From contig OX375877.1 in the NCBI GenBank assembly GCA_947359465.1, positions 66,938,698 through 67,002,697 on the forward strand: a stretch of 64,000 nt of DNA, read 5' to 3'. The stretch is from Metellina segmentata (lineage: Eukaryota > Arthropoda > Arachnida > Araneae > Tetragnathidae). Shown here in pieces: positions 1 to 10,552 of the stretch; within the stretch, counting starts at the first letter, position 1; every line of letters starts with the position of its first letter. A program made the translations under genes and the position numbers. The notes below the pieces were generated by a model. That model saw only the letters and a program-made list of their open reading frames with translations. It searched no databases and was not told the DNA's origin.

Positions 1-667
1 TTTCCATCAATTCATTCACATATTTCGACGGGTCTTTGTGAATCCAAATATTTGTCTCGTGGTAATTTCTAATTTTGGTTTCTGAATTCATGTAGCCGTG
101 ATAGTCAAAACGGCAGTATCTATCCAAATTTAGTTACTTTTAGTGACAATTATTACCAGAGACGAAGCCATACGTTTGGGACCTGAGTCAAATGATAATG
201 ATGCCGCCTACTATCCCAAACAAAATTTGGGTATTTAAAGTTGATTATTACTTATTTAGTATATTATTTGAATTAAAAAATATGTTAATTGTTACCATAT
301 TTGTTATTACCACGAACTATATATTTCAGGTCGAAATTTTTTATTGACTATGCATACAAACTATCAAAAGACCAAGCTTTGCTAATGGGTCCTGTTGGAT
401 CTCTAGAACGAAAGTATGGATTACCTGCCTTGTTTTTTCTAGACGTCTGTGAGAAGAGAATTTTAATGCATGTTTCCTATTTTCTGAATAGTAATACTCA
501 CATAACAGGATTTGCACGATAGGAAAAATTGATTTATAAACGTGTTCTGAAGATGGAATGACTAAAAGCATTCACTTCACACGCATAGCACTAGAAAATA
601 CATCTATGACAAGAACACATTGTGCTTCAAATTAAAAATTTTTTTTTCAGGAAAAATTACAATGCGT
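1..667. other. AT-rich DNA without recognised gene
   Basis: The short reading frames here resemble no protein I know. By position this is intron of the minus-strand glucose transporter gene, beyond its last visible exon. A T-rich tract at 641-648 lies just before the Kolobok insertion. Confidence 0.5.
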
Positions 668-3600
668 TTAAGGGGATACGGGACCCAAAATATTATTTTT
701 TAAAATTACCAACAGATTTTTTCAATTTTTTGTACAATTATTAAACACAACATTTGTATTGTACTTGTGAAGTTTCATCAAAATTAAACAAAATTTTTTT
801 TAAATATTGAAGTTTAAAAAAATTTAGTAATGTAAATTTAAATTTGCTCCTTGCGATTCAAATTTTGATAAATTTGTTCTAAATAATTTATAAGGATTCT
901 TAAATATATTTAAAATAATTTGACACATGCTTTTTTGCATACAATGTATACTTTTTGAGAAAAAAATTTCTAAAATTAGCAAACAAATTTTTTTTTAAAT
1001 AACGGGTAAAATTTTACTACATCTGATGAATTAGGTAAGAAATTATGTAATCAGAGTAAAATCCATGTGTCATTTTCTTTTAAATATGATAAACAAAGTA
1101 AATACAAAATATTAGAGAGATCTATTGATATTTGAATCGCGAGGAGCAATTTGAAGTTAGGAAAACACAGAAAAAATTTTTATTGAGAAAACAGGATTTA
1201 AACATTGGGAAAGAGATGTAGCAAAATAAATGAATACATACAACTTTAAAACTTTCCAGCTCCATACGTAACACCTTCAGCCTTAATTTTACAGTTCTCA
1301 GTGTCTATTTTAAGTCTTTTTAAACGTTGTTTTGCCAGCTGCATCCGTTTATCACTTTTACGTCTGGAATTTAAAATCCTACGTTTATCCACTTTTTGTC
1401 CAATTTTAAATGCCGATTCACAAGTAGAAGTTTTTGCCAAAGCATTCATCATTCTTATAGATGCAGTGCAGCCCATATTAAAATGGCTGACTGCTGAAAT
1501 TATAGCTATGCACAGTCGTTTCTTGGAAACAAAAACTTCCTTCGAGCAGCGCGACCAGACGACACTGTGCAAACTTTCGTTGTTGTTCTGTGTTTTTCCT
1601 CGGCTACATCTTTTCAACAGGTCATCTGATGCAAGCCGTTGGTAAAGAGGCATAATTTTCTCGACCACCAACTCATTTAATGTTATTTTCATCGCATCAT
1701 GCTTTTGAGGAGTTTCACCTTTCGCGACAGCTCGGTTGAAAAAACACCACGAATCTGGACCTCCTGGACATTTTTGATGACGAGGACTTGCATCTGTTGA
1801 CATGCAATGTTTCAGTGTTGCAAAAATTGCACTTTTTGTCTGCACAACATTTGGCATATTATTTTTTATTGCACATCGATAGTAATGTTGCAGTTTTTTT
1901 ATTGTTGTTTCCTTTAGACTGCCTTTTGCACGACCTCCCAAGGTAGTCTTTTTCACCTTCCATTCTTTCACAATGTTTCGTAAACCCGTTCCGAGTCGTT
2001 TAGAAACATGGTTGAGGCACTCTTCTTTTTCGATTCCATGGTTCCCATAAACGTTCAATTTCTGCACATGCTGATAAGCTTTGGAATCTCCATCAGATAG
2101 AACTACAGTGTAGCGCATTTTACACTTGTTCTCTGATCTTTTCCAGAGAATTTCGGCAATTTGTACTTCCATAGAGTTTGAAGAACTGTCATAGTTTTTG
2201 TCGCATGACGGTTTATGACCTTCAAACCAAATTTTAAATTCAGGAGAATTTTCGCCAAGGTCAGCTTTAGTTCGAGTGCAGATATGGCAGTATTTTGACA
2301 ACAACTTGTAGTCAATCACGAGACCAGTCAAAATGTCAATTACAAAGCCAATTCCATATAAAGAGGAATGACCACGTTTTTGCCACGTCCCGTCATACGA
2401 AACAGCAATGTCGAGAACGTCCTTTGTTTTGAGGTTCTCGTCAACGGCTTCATGGGCTTCTCGAACAATTTTCCTCGCTTTTTCTAAAACTTCCTCTTTC
2501 AATTCTTCTCCTTCGACTGCAACTTGCTTCATGTGGCTCGTAAATGTTCTGGTGTCCATCGTATCCATGCTCATACCCAGTGAAAAATTTTCGAGAGCGG
2601 ATGAACCTTTTCCAATGCTCAAAAAAGAATTCACCACCCTTCGATTTATGTCAAATGATTTCTTACCAGGTAGATGTGGAGAGAAATACGTGGAATTGTG
2701 ATGCGTTCCACATGACGTGCAGTGAAGTTCAATTTTGCTGGCAAAAGCATTACGTTGGGAAAAATGGACGTAGAGGCTTTTTGCATAGCAGTTACTGCAA
2801 CAAACATCTTTTAGGAGATCTGCCCAAACATTCTTGTGGATCACAGAATATTGCACACTATCTGCAGCTTGTAGACAGTCACTTACATTCTGGTTGAATG
2901 CATCCAGCTTCTTTTCACTTGTGGAAAAAGATGTGGCTTTATCATCAACACTGACAACAGTTTGGGTTGAGGAAGAAGAACTTGCAGATGTACTGGAAAG
3001 ATGAGTTGGATGCAAAACAGGAACTGCAATAATGTTTGAAGCTGCATCTGCATTATCATCATTATTGGCTGGAACATGAGATTTCCACCTCTTCTGACTG
3101 AGGTTTCTTCCTTTGTTGGAAGATTTAGATGGCCGTTTTTTCAAAACACGTCCACTTGAACGAGGTGCTTTGCACTTTTCCATCACAACAAAAGAAAAGT
3201 TCTGTTGAACCTTGAATTGCTAATCTAGTGGTACTTCACAGCAGCAAAATAGTATTATGCAATGAAAATCGATCAAAACTAATCGAACAATCAAAGAATA
3301 CTTGGTGTAGCAAATCAACAATATTTCGAAAACGTAAACTTTTGTAAAAAACACGAATACTGAAAAATCGAAGTAGCAAAATAAACGTCTTATTCGCTAG
3401 CTGAATGTAAACAATCGGCTAAGAACAACAATTTCAGTTGCAGTTAACTACTGTGTTGCCAATTGAACCGAAAGAAATAAAAATTCTGAATAAAATAAAT
3501 GTAAAGGCTCTTTTTTCACAATGTAAACAAATGTCAGCTGTTTGAAACGGCCACGCCCCCCTCGATAAAAATGCCTATAACTATTTTAAAAATCATCAGA

Positions 3601-3718
3601 ATTCAAAATTTTTACTTTTGATGGGTGCAGAATAGAACAAACATTTTTTTAAATCCAAGTTGTTTTTTTCGTCCTATTCAAATTTCTAAGTCTTTTTTTG
3701 GGTCCCGTATCCCCTTAA
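668..3718 (-). mobile_element. Complete Kolobok-type DNA transposon with TTAA target duplication
   Basis: The element spans 672-3714 (3043 bp) between two TTAA copies at 668-671 and 3715-3718. Its ends are inverted repeats: GGGGATACGGGACCCAAAA reads inward at 672-690, and the same 19 bases read inward on the minus strand from 3714 to 3696. One long open frame on the minus strand encodes the transposase. TTAA duplication together with a Mutator-fold transposase is the known signature of the Kolobok superfamily; piggyBac shares TTAA but has an unrelated protein. The perfect ends and open frame suggest a young, possibly autonomous copy. Confidence 0.85.
1246..3183 (-). CDS. Kolobok-type transposase (Mutator-like DDE domain)
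   Basis: This 645-residue protein would cut and paste the surrounding element in the nucleus. The ATG at 3183 is used; the frame extends one codon further to a GTG, which I do not accept as a start. The N-terminal ~100 residues are basic, then Ser/Thr-rich, and look disordered. Paired cysteines follow (CCSNC near 128-132, CTSC near 155-158), a likely zinc site. The catalytic core shows the expected acidic residues: Asp in SYDGTW (~264), Asp in LSDGDS (~364) and Glu in NNNESLHS (~536). Between the last two lies a C-x2-H motif (ECLNH, ~389-392), as in Mutator-fold transposases. The C-terminus is very basic. No stop or frameshift interrupts it. Family placement is from remembered motif patterns, not a search. 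Confidence 0.85.
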   Translation of the reverse strand: MEKCKAPRSSGRVLKKRPSKSSNKGRNLSQKRWKSHVPANNDDNADAASNIIAVPVLHPTHLSSTSASSSSSTQTVVSVDDKATSFSTSEKKLDAFNQNVSDCLQAADSVQYSVIHKNVWADLLKDVCCSNCYAKSLYVHFSQRNAFASKIELHCTSCGTHHNSTYFSPHLPGKKSFDINRRVVNSFLSIGKGSSALENFSLGMSMDTMDTRTFTSHMKQVAVEGEELKEEVLEKARKIVREAHEAVDENLKTKDVLDIAVSYDGTWQKRGHSSLYGIGFVIDILTGLVIDYKLLSKYCHICTRTKADLGENSPEFKIWFEGHKPSCDKNYDSSSNSMEVQIAEILWKRSENKCKMRYTVVLSDGDSKAYQHVQKLNVYGNHGIEKEECLNHVSKRLGTGLRNIVKEWKVKKTTLGGRAKGSLKETTIKKLQHYYRCAIKNNMPNVVQTKSAIFATLKHCMSTDASPRHQKCPGGPDSWCFFNRAVAKGETPQKHDAMKITLNELVVEKIMPLYQRLASDDLLKRCSRGKTQNNNESLHSVVWSRCSKEVFVSKKRLCIAIISAVSHFNMGCTASIRMMNALAKTSTCESAFKIGQKVDKRRILNSRRKSDKRMQLAKQRLKRLKIDTENCKIKAEGVTYGAGKF

Positions 3719-4109
3719 ATTTGCTTAGGGCCAACCTTCTGTTGACCACCACTACCCACACTTCATGTTGTTATATGCTATGGACTATGCAAGTATGAGA
3801 GTACTTAGGTTTAGATTTATCAAGATCAGGAGCACTCGAAACCTCTGGTGAATCGGAGGGACAATGGTACATTAAATAAGCACTAATAGCAATACTATTA
3901 CTCAGTCAACTGTTGAATGAGTAACCTTAACCGTTTTAGAGCATTTTAAAGTATGCTTATAAACTCAGCATGTAATAAACTTTTAAGAACCACTTAGAGA
4001 TTCCGTCTTGGTAGTACAATGTTACGAAGTATGATCCTTACAGAAATTGTAACTCAACATTTAGCCATATACCCATTAAGCCTCCTACAATGCCTTGAAT
4101 AACGTAGGG
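3719..4109. other. Unique AT-rich spacer, nothing recognised
   Basis: I see no open frame of note, repeat or structured element between the Kolobok end and the next element. Confidence 0.5.
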
Positions 4110-4164
4110 TCAGGTGGGGTAAAGTGGGCCCATGGGGTAAAGTGGGGGCATATTAAAAAACACC

Positions 4165-4350
4165 TATTTACTCATTTTAAATTAAAATATTTGGTTATTT
4201 CCTATTTTCTCTTTTTAAATTAAAGTATTTAGTTAATTCATATTTTTCTTTTTAAATTAAAATATTTAGTTAATTCCTATTTTCTCTTTTTAAATTAAAA
4301 TATTTAGTTAATTCCTATTTTCTCATTTTAAATTAAAATATTTAGTTAGT
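4165..4350. repeat. 38-bp tandem repeat, about 5 copies
   Basis: The segment containing TTTTAAATTAAAATATTT recurs with starts near 4179, 4217, 4254, 4292 and 4330, a spacing of 37-38 bp. It is very AT-rich and lies directly inside the left end of the pogo-like element. Confidence 0.85.
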
Positions 4351-4723
4351 TCTTTTTTAGAGACGTATTAAGATTATGGCAAATAATTTAATTTTAGTTT
4401 TAGTTTTAGAAACTGGCAAGAAGTTTAATGTTTACAAACTATCTTGTTAATGCTTATTGCACATTGCATGTTAGTTTAAGCTGATGATGAACTTTCTTCC
4501 AAAATCATTATTAACTGGCAAAAACTATTAATTTTAGTTCGGACTTGTAGAGGAATATCTAAGGAACAGATCTACATAGAAATATAAGAATACATTTTAT
4601 AATTCTATTTATTATGAATTGTTTTCAGAGGTGGTGCAATTTGGGGGTATGGTTAGGCTTAGCAAATGTTGCACGATAGGGATATTTTTTTTATCTCTGC
4701 GTTAAGTTTAGTAAATGTCTAAT

Positions 4724-4960
4724 GTACAACCATTAGATATTGGAGTGTTTTCTCCTATGAAAAAAACCTGGAAGGAGATTTTAAAACATTGCTTTAGAGT
4801 AAGCAGATTACAAAAAGTTTAGAAAGCATCATTTCCCTTTCTCTTGGTGTTTGAAAGAATGATGCCGGTAAAAATGCAGTAAAAAGATTAAAAGGAGCTG
4901 GACTTTATCCTCTGAACAAAAAGGTCATCCAACACCGTATTCTCATTACAGAAAAGAGAA
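4724..4960 (+). pseudogene. Pogo/Tigger-like transposase fragment
   Basis: Two pieces in different frames read as the C-terminal part of a pogo/Tigger (DDE_1) transposase. At 4724-4822 the frame reads VQPLDIGVFSPMKKTWKEIL, matching the family's QPLD-GVF-P-K-W pattern, and ends in a stop. At about 4857-4960 a second frame reads NAVKRLKGAGLYPLNKKVIQ, matching the typical F-GAGLYPLN region. The catalytic core upstream is missing or unrecognisable, so the gene is dead. Confidence 0.65.
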
Positions 4961-5160
4961 ACAACCAAGAGCATTGTATCTTCGGAAGCAGTTTCTCTCG
5001 ACTCACCTTTAAAAAATTTGAAGAAAGTAATACTGCAAACTTTCCACTCCATCTGTAAATACTGTTTTAGCCATTGAGATTTCAAAGAAAAAAGAGTACA
5101 GAGCAAGAGTGGCGAGGTTTAACCAATGAAAAGGTTAAGGAAAGGTTGGTCGAATTTCGC

Positions 5161-5331
5161 CGAATTTGACAATTAGTGTTTCCCGTGGTGTTGCGAAGCA
5201 AACCCACACCACGGGTAATGCCGTGATGACTGTTATCCAATAGGCTACGAATTCCCATTTGGTTTGCAAAGCAAACCAACATCACGGGAAACTCCGTTAT
5301 AGCTGTTATCCAATAGGATACACTAATTTTA
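5161..5331. repeat. Fold-back repeat, related to 15063-15160
   Basis: Two internal palindromes sit side by side: CCCGTGGTGTT facing its complement around 5181-5217, and TTGGTTTGCAAAGCAAACCAA around 5260-5280. The phrases for TATCCAATAGG and CGAATTCCCATTTGGTTTGC recur at 15063-15160 in a different arrangement. This suggests a small dispersed element with hairpin structure. Confidence 0.6.
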
Positions 5332-5462
5332 GAACTAAACCCACTTTCCCCCACCATGGTGTAAAGTGGGGCTATCAAAACATGCTCTTTTAAATGTATC
5401 ACTGTGAGAAAACATTCAAACAAAATGGAATACAAACAAAAAATATACAAGAAATAGAAATA

Positions 5463-6685
5463 TACACAGTCCAGTCACATTAATCTGACCACCCGTCAAA
5501 AGCCAGAATAACCACCTTTGGCAGAGCGGACCGCTGCGAGAAATGCAGGAAGAGAGTCAATTAGGTTTCTGAAGGTGTTCACTGGGATGTTGAGCCATGC
5601 CGACTCCAGTGCCGTGGCCAGCTGCGCTAGATTACCGAGTTGAGGATCCATGGCGCGAACAACCCGATCAAGGTGGTCTCACAGATTCTCGATTGGGTTT
5701 AAATCCGGTGAGTTTTCTGGCCAGGGGAGTACGGTAAACTTATCCTGGTGTTCTTCGAATCACGCACATAAACTGCGAGCTATATGACACCTCGCATTGT
5801 CCTGCTGGTAGATGCCATCATTCTGAGGAAAAATAATTCGCATGTAGGGGTGGACGTGGTCCGCAAGGACAGATGCGTACTTATGCTGATCCATCGTGCC
5901 TTCCACAATGATGAGTGCACCCAGTGAATGTCAGGAAAACATTCCCCAAACCATAATGCTCCTCCTCCAGCCTGGATCCTTTCGGCAATTGTTGCAGGGT
6001 GTTTGCTTTCAGACGTTTCACGCCGTATACGCCAACGTCCATCTGTCCGATGGAGCATAAAGCGCGATTCATCGGAAAAAACCACCTGTCGCCACTCTGT
6101 GGACGTCCAGTTGAGGTACTGGCGTGCAAATTCCAGCTTTCGTCGTCGATGAACAGCAGTCAGCATAGGTGCATTAACCAGGTGTCTGCTGCGGAGGCCC
6201 ATGCGCAGCAAACGTTCGCTGAACCGTTGTTGAGGATACACTCTTGGTAGCCCCTTGGTTCATCTGTGCGGTAAGTTGCTCAACATTTGTACGTCTATTC
6301 GCCCGAACGCATTTCCGTAGCCTTCGTTCGCCTCTCATCTATAGCCCGTGGTGCACCTCATGTAAAACGCCGCTGATTTTGGATAGTGCCATTTTGACAT
6401 GAACGGTATATTTTTACCACGGCGGTTCGCGAACAGTTCACAAAATTAGCCGTTTCCAAAATGCTTCGATCCTTGGCCCGAAAGCCAATAATCATGCCCT
6501 TTTGGACGTCGGATAAATCGCTACGTTTCTGCATTACGCCAACTATTGAAATGCTTTTCCGATGCCCTAGGACATCCTTTATATACACTCAACTTCAATG
6601 TGCTGCCACCTGCCTTTTGTGATGGGTTATTTCACGTTGACGTCAAAAGTAGGTGGTGGTCACATTAATGTGACTGGACTGTGTA
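5463..6685 (-). mobile_element. Tc1-like transposon, full length but inactive
   Basis: The 1219-bp element (5465-6683) is flanked by TA on both sides. Its inverted repeats begin CACAGTCCAGTCACATTAAT and continue for about 29 bp with one mismatch. The structure is complete, but the transposase inside is broken. Confidence 0.85.
5496..6534 (-). pseudogene. Tc1-like transposase, frameshifted
   Basis: The frame starts at an ATG at 6534 (MQKRSDLSDVQKGMIIGFRA, helix-turn-helix region). It continues in other frames through RRLRKCVRANRRTNVEQLTA, the catalytic FSDESRF block (first Asp) and ENSPDLNPIENL near the C-terminus, and ends AKGGYSGF at 5496. At least one premature stop and several frameshifts separate these pieces. 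The block order and length match a normal Tc1 transposase of about 340 residues, so this is decay and not truncation. Confidence 0.8.
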
Positions 6686-6704
6686 TATTTGCACACAATG
6701 TAAG

Positions 6705-6830
6705 TTTTACCGTCAAAGAAGAGAGAAATACTCCCAGGGAGGAATGTACCTAACAGGAATCGAAACTGATCAACTTATAACTCAAAGGTTGCTAGCGCAG
6801 TGTACATACTGACTGACCGCAGCATGCGGC
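6705..6830 (-). mobile_element. SINE-A fragment (tRNA-like head)
   Basis: The minus strand carries a tRNA-like head with the B-box variant GTTTCGATTCC near 6775 and GCGCTAGCAACC near 6797, followed by the family's body (GTAAAACTTAC). It lies directly beside the Tc1-like element. The tail is missing. Confidence 0.55.
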
Positions 6831-6861
6831 ATTCTCGATTAGGGGGAGAGAGGTTGGATGT

Positions 6862-7020
6862 TTTGGAGTTTAATGGCCGCAGGGGCTATAGTTGGCCAAG
6901 CTGCGTCAAACACAAGACAACGCCAAGTAAAAAATTTCGTGAATGGATAAAAAGAGGGATTGGGTAACAGAGTAAAGTTAGTGGGAAAGGTACCAAGCTG
7001 TTGTTACAATATTGTAGAAA
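6862..7020 (-). mobile_element. SINE-B copy, 5' truncated
   Basis: The plus strand shows the shared stem-loop tail (GGCTATAGTTGGCCAAGCTG near 6885-6904) and then the B-family body (AAAAAGAGGGATTGGGTAAC near 6948-6967). The same body follows the same tail at 52.9 kb. Confidence 0.6.
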
Positions 7021-7084
7021 AATATTTAGATGGATATCTTTCCACGTTCTGGGGGGGGGGGCGTGATGGGTCCTGAAATGACCC

Positions 7085-7733
7085 GTAATGATATTGGTTG
7101 GTTGGGTTTTTATGGCGCAAAGGCTACACATGGCCAAGATGCGCCAGACACAAGACAAAAAAGTCTAGACGAAACAACGATTGATAGTAAAACTATCTAT
7201 TTACAATTTTGAATCAAGACTAATCAAATGTCTAAAATCTAAATAAAATTTGCGAAACCAATGTCAGGTATAAATATTATACACACACATCTTTATTGTA
7301 AGGACTTCCTAAAAGATCTTTTAAGTTTGGGTTTCAATTTCCAAATCGGACTAGTCTATGGTTATTAAAAACTCTACATTCAGTCAAAATGTGTCGGACA
7401 GTAAAAATACAATGGCAGGTTGAACATAATGGAGCAGGTTCTCTGATGAGTAAGTGCATGTGGGTAAAATGGGTATGGCCATTACGAAGTCGTGTCAGTT
7501 GTACTTCATTTTTTCTATTTAAATTTGTATTACTGAGTCCTGTGACAGATGGTTGTATAGAGTATAGTTTATTCTGAACTTCCTTATCCCAAGAATCTTC
7601 CCAGTTTGATTTTATTTTTGTCTTTAAGAACATTTCAACGTCTTCAATAGGAACTGGTAAGTAGTTTTGTATCGTTGATGTCTTTGTTGCAACGTAATGA
7701 TATCGGAGGAAGCATTGAGTTAGAAGGCTGCTC
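7085..7733 (-). mobile_element. LINE (Jockey-like) 3' end, 5' truncated
   Basis: On the minus strand this reads: C-terminal coding sequence of a non-LTR retrotransposon (7733-7334), about 170 bp of AT-rich 3' UTR, then the stem-loop tail with TGTCTGGCGCATCTTGGCC (about 7163-7145) ending in ATAAAAACCCAACCAA. This tail is the one shared by SINE families A and B, and here it is joined to LINE coding sequence. Truncation at the 5' side is typical of incomplete target-primed reverse transcription. Confidence 0.75.
7334..7733 (-). pseudogene. LINE ORF2 C-terminal fragment
   Basis: The open piece includes NEVQLTRLRNGHTHFTHMHL, then a Cys/His cluster (LCSTCHCIFTVRHILTEC). Together these form the typical C-terminal region after the RNase H domain of Jockey-like LINE ORF2 proteins. 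Upstream the frame can be followed through LLTQCFLRYHYVATKTSTIQ to a stop near 7733. The reverse transcriptase domain is absent, so it is a dead remnant. Confidence 0.75.
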
Positions 7734-8467
7734 TATTAGTTGACACAGCTATGATCAAGTTTGGCCTAAAACATAAGCGACGTATTTACGATGTCTTGAG
7801 TGGTACTGCTTAGCGACGACGCCATGAGTTTCCAACACGTGGGATAAAAGATATGATAATGACGCAAATGGCGGGATATTTCTGTTACCACTTCTGAACT
7901 TCAACCTCTTTTTTTGCGACGGAAAAATCCCCTCAGTGCTAGTTGAGGGAGGAAAAAACTGATAATCCGTCTAGCTCAATGTTGATAAATGTAACGAAGA
8001 CCCGTGCGCGGAGAACAAAAACGAGAGAATAAGAGTCCCGGGGAAGTTATGAGGGTTCTGGAGGAATAAAACAGAGCATAAAAACGCATCGGAGGACATT
8101 GTGGCATTTATGTGCCCCGAGAGACCCCCACGGGAAATAAGCCTCTCTAAAAGAACTTTGGGAAACAAAGTTTTTAAGAGGCCGCCACGTTTCACTCGGA
8201 AAGCACCTTTGAGAAGTTTTCTTTTATTCTGGCCTCCGCCTGCCATAAATTCGACTATTTAGGACCGAGTATTCGGTTAGTGGATTATATATACTTTACA
8301 TCTCAGCTGTAAATAAGGTTTGGATCGGTGATAAACCAATAAACGACGGTGGCGCATTCGGTAATTTTAAATATACAAGTTTCGGGTAGGTGTGTGGCAC
8401 GATAAATCTATACCAAGGGAAGTAAAGTGTGAATATTAATAGGGGGCAACTGAGATATTTACCAATA
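7734..8467. other. Intronic DNA with a GC-richer unique island
   Basis: The stretch from about 7900 to 8250 is GC-richer than its surroundings and has no repeat I recognise. A 91-codon frame on the minus strand (7971-8246) has no recognisable protein features, so I do not call it a gene. Confidence 0.4.
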
Positions 8468-8640
8468 TATTTTGGTTGGGATTTTAAAGCTGCGCCAAAT
8501 ACAAGGCAATAGATGTCAGGTAATGAACAGAAACCCCGAAAGATTTTTCTGAGACAGAAGAAAGAGAAATAAGTACATCTAGGGTTAGTTTCAGGAATCG
8601 AACTTGCTCCATCTAAAACTGGTAGAAAACTTTGGAAATT
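8468..8640 (-). mobile_element. SINE-A copy
   Basis: Tail remnant (GCTGCGCCAAATACAAGGC) at 8491-8509, body, and a tRNA-like head with the B-box complement GGAATCGAAC near 8596. Orientation is minus. Confidence 0.6.
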
Positions 8641-8687
8641 TAATCATTTTAGAAGTCGTTTCAGAAGTTATCTATTTCGATACTATG

Positions 8688-8850
8688 TAGGTTGGTTAGT
8701 ATTTATGACCTAGCTGCGCCAAACAATAATAGACATACACACAAGGAAGGGTCTACTGACATAGAAGAGAAATTTCGCAGTTTGAGATTACTGGCAGTAA
8801 GTTACAGCAGTCTCGAACATGCGGCAAAGCCTACAACTTTCATACTTGGG
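8688..8850 (-). mobile_element. SINE-A copy, diverged
   Basis: It begins with GTTGGTTAGTATTTATGACC and contains CTGCGCCAAACAATAATAG and the body motif ACATAGAAGAGAAAT. The tRNA-like head is barely recognisable. Confidence 0.5.
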
Positions 8851-9020
8851 TTGGTCGGGTTTCATAACGAGCAAGGGCCAAATTTGGTCATACTGCGCCA
8901 GATAAACAACATCAAGTAATGAATATGCACGTACAAGGAAAGTTTTACTAACACTTAGGAGAGAAATACATTTGGACCCAGGTGCAGAATTATATTGAGT
9001 GTTCTGCAACACAGCTACAA
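8851..9020 (-). mobile_element. SINE-A copy, head lost
   Basis: It has the tail (GAGCAAGGGCCAAATTTGG) and the body (GGAAAGTTTTACTAACAC, AGGAGAGAAATACATTT). The copy directly abuts the previous one in the same orientation. Confidence 0.6.
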
Positions 9021-9430
9021 ACATATTGCAATTATTCTCCAGGCATTTTATCCGAATTTTGAAAACTGCAGTAAAATCAAAAATAGACGTAAAACACAGT
9101 TATCGGCTAAATATGTATTACATATTTATAATTAAAAAAATTAATTAACTTTATATAAAACCAAGGCATACTTTCAGAATTTCTAATTCTGTCGATAACT
9201 TTTGAAGCTAAATATTTTGTCATTGACATAAAAGATGTGTTATTTATAAAGTATTTGTGATAATTTCGGCGGTGTAAGGAAGTTGTTCCGTAGCTAGAAA
9301 AGAAAAAAAGGTGTGGCAAGGAGCGGACTTTGCACTGCAGAACATCGTAACTTTTGATTAAAAAAAATACGCCAAAATTTCTATAAAATTAAGGAAAAAT
9401 TGTTCTGCAAAGACTTTGTTCTGCGAAGTA
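9021..9430. other. AT-rich intronic spacer
   Basis: No gene or recognised repeat is visible. A short minus-strand frame (9107-9319) looks like chance. Confidence 0.45.
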
Positions 9431-10440
9431 CAGGGGTTGGACAAATACATGGAAACACATAAAAAACACGTAAGCTTTGGACACCGCAGGTGTCCTCCTT
9501 ACCCCCCGTCCAATAGAACAGGTAAAAGTGCTTTGTGATGGAAAGTGGATGCTGTGGAAAAAGTGGTTTGAGCCCACCGTAACGGAACGTGACAGCTTTA
9601 GGCGAACCCTTGGCTGTGCGCTTCTGCTCAAGGAGCAACTGCGCCGCTGGTTTTAGACTTATTGGTTTTGCTGCAGTTTGATTATTGCATTGAGCTTTGG
9701 TCAATTGTTATGAGGAGTGATGCCACCCATTGCCGAACGAATGGAAAACAGTTCCTGTATGCTTGCCAAGGGAATCTTGTACCATTCTTCCTGCAAAACA
9801 GTGGAAAATTCAGATAACGATGATGGCGGTGGATAGCGATCACGCACTTTCCTCTCCAATGTCGACCACAAAGATTCAATAATGAGGTCTGGTGACTGTG
9901 GTGGCCAGGGGAAATGTGAAAAGTCATACTAGTGCACAGAAAACCAGTCCTGGACGATGTGAGCTGTTTGAACAGGGGCTTTGTCGTCTTAGAATACACC
10001 ATCACTATTGGGGAACAAAGTTTGTACCATGGGATGGACTGGATCGGCCATAATGTTCACATAATCCTTGGCCTTAATGTAGTCTTGCAGAGTAATTATG
10101 GGGCACACAGAAAACCACGATATGGCTGCACAAACCATCACAGAACCCCCACCATGTTTCTCTTGGAAACAAAAAGCCTGTATTATAAGCTTGTTATAGC
10201 ATTCGCCAGACGTAAACTTGGCCAGAAGTGAGAAACAGTGTGAAACAAGACTCATTTGACCAAATTACTGTCTTCCATTGCTGCATAGTCCAGGCTTTAT
10301 GACTTAAACACCACTTTTTCCTCATCATTTCATCATTCAGCATCACTGATGAATTGTTTTTGAATTGCATTTCCGGGTATGGTTTGTCGTTTCGCGATTA
10401 TTTTCTAGACAACGACTAACTACACCAAGTTAAACTGAGT
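9431..10440 (-). pseudogene. Tc1-like transposase remnant, 5' truncated
   Basis: The 3' terminal repeat is present at 9435 (GGTTGGACAAATACATGGAA), but the opposite end is missing, so the element stops near 10440. On the minus strand the pieces read KAWTMQQWKTVIWSNESCFT, KHGGGSVMVCAAISWFSVCP, ITLQDYIKAKDYVNIMADPV, a stop, the second catalytic block (DDKAPVQTAH) and PPQSPDLIIESLW. The first catalytic Asp (normally WSDES) is Asn here, and the second block has lost its conserved Asn-Ala spacing. Stops and a missing codon confirm decay. It lies about 110 bp from glucose transporter exon 10553-10677. Confidence 0.8.
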
Positions 10441-10552
10441 AATCGACTTAAGAGTGCAGTTGTAGAACAGTAGTGCATAGATAGCATTGGGTAGCCCAAA
10501 TCGGGGAGTTCAGAGGGAAGATCATACATGGGAAATGAATCGTTTCACTTAC

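Larger units (their letters stand above)
4110..5390 (+). mobile_element. Degenerate pogo/Tigger-like transposon
   Basis: Both ends carry the motif GGGGTAAAGTGGG or its complement (4115-4148 and 5340-5372). Between them are fragments of a pogo-class (DDE_1) transposase on the plus strand. A short tandem array follows the left end and a fold-back sequence has inserted near the right end. The borders are approximate because the terminal repeats are rearranged. Confidence 0.55.

Noticed and set aside
3184..3186. GTG as start of the Kolobok transposase
   Set aside because: An ATG follows immediately at 3183; eukaryotic initiation at GTG is unlikely.
5082..5450. 122-codon minus-strand frame
   Set aside because: Runs through the fold-back palindrome and the terminus of the pogo-like element; a shadow of the repeat.
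6886..7158. 90-codon minus-strand frame
   Set aside because: It spans SINE-B and LINE tail sequence and has no protein similarity that I recognise.
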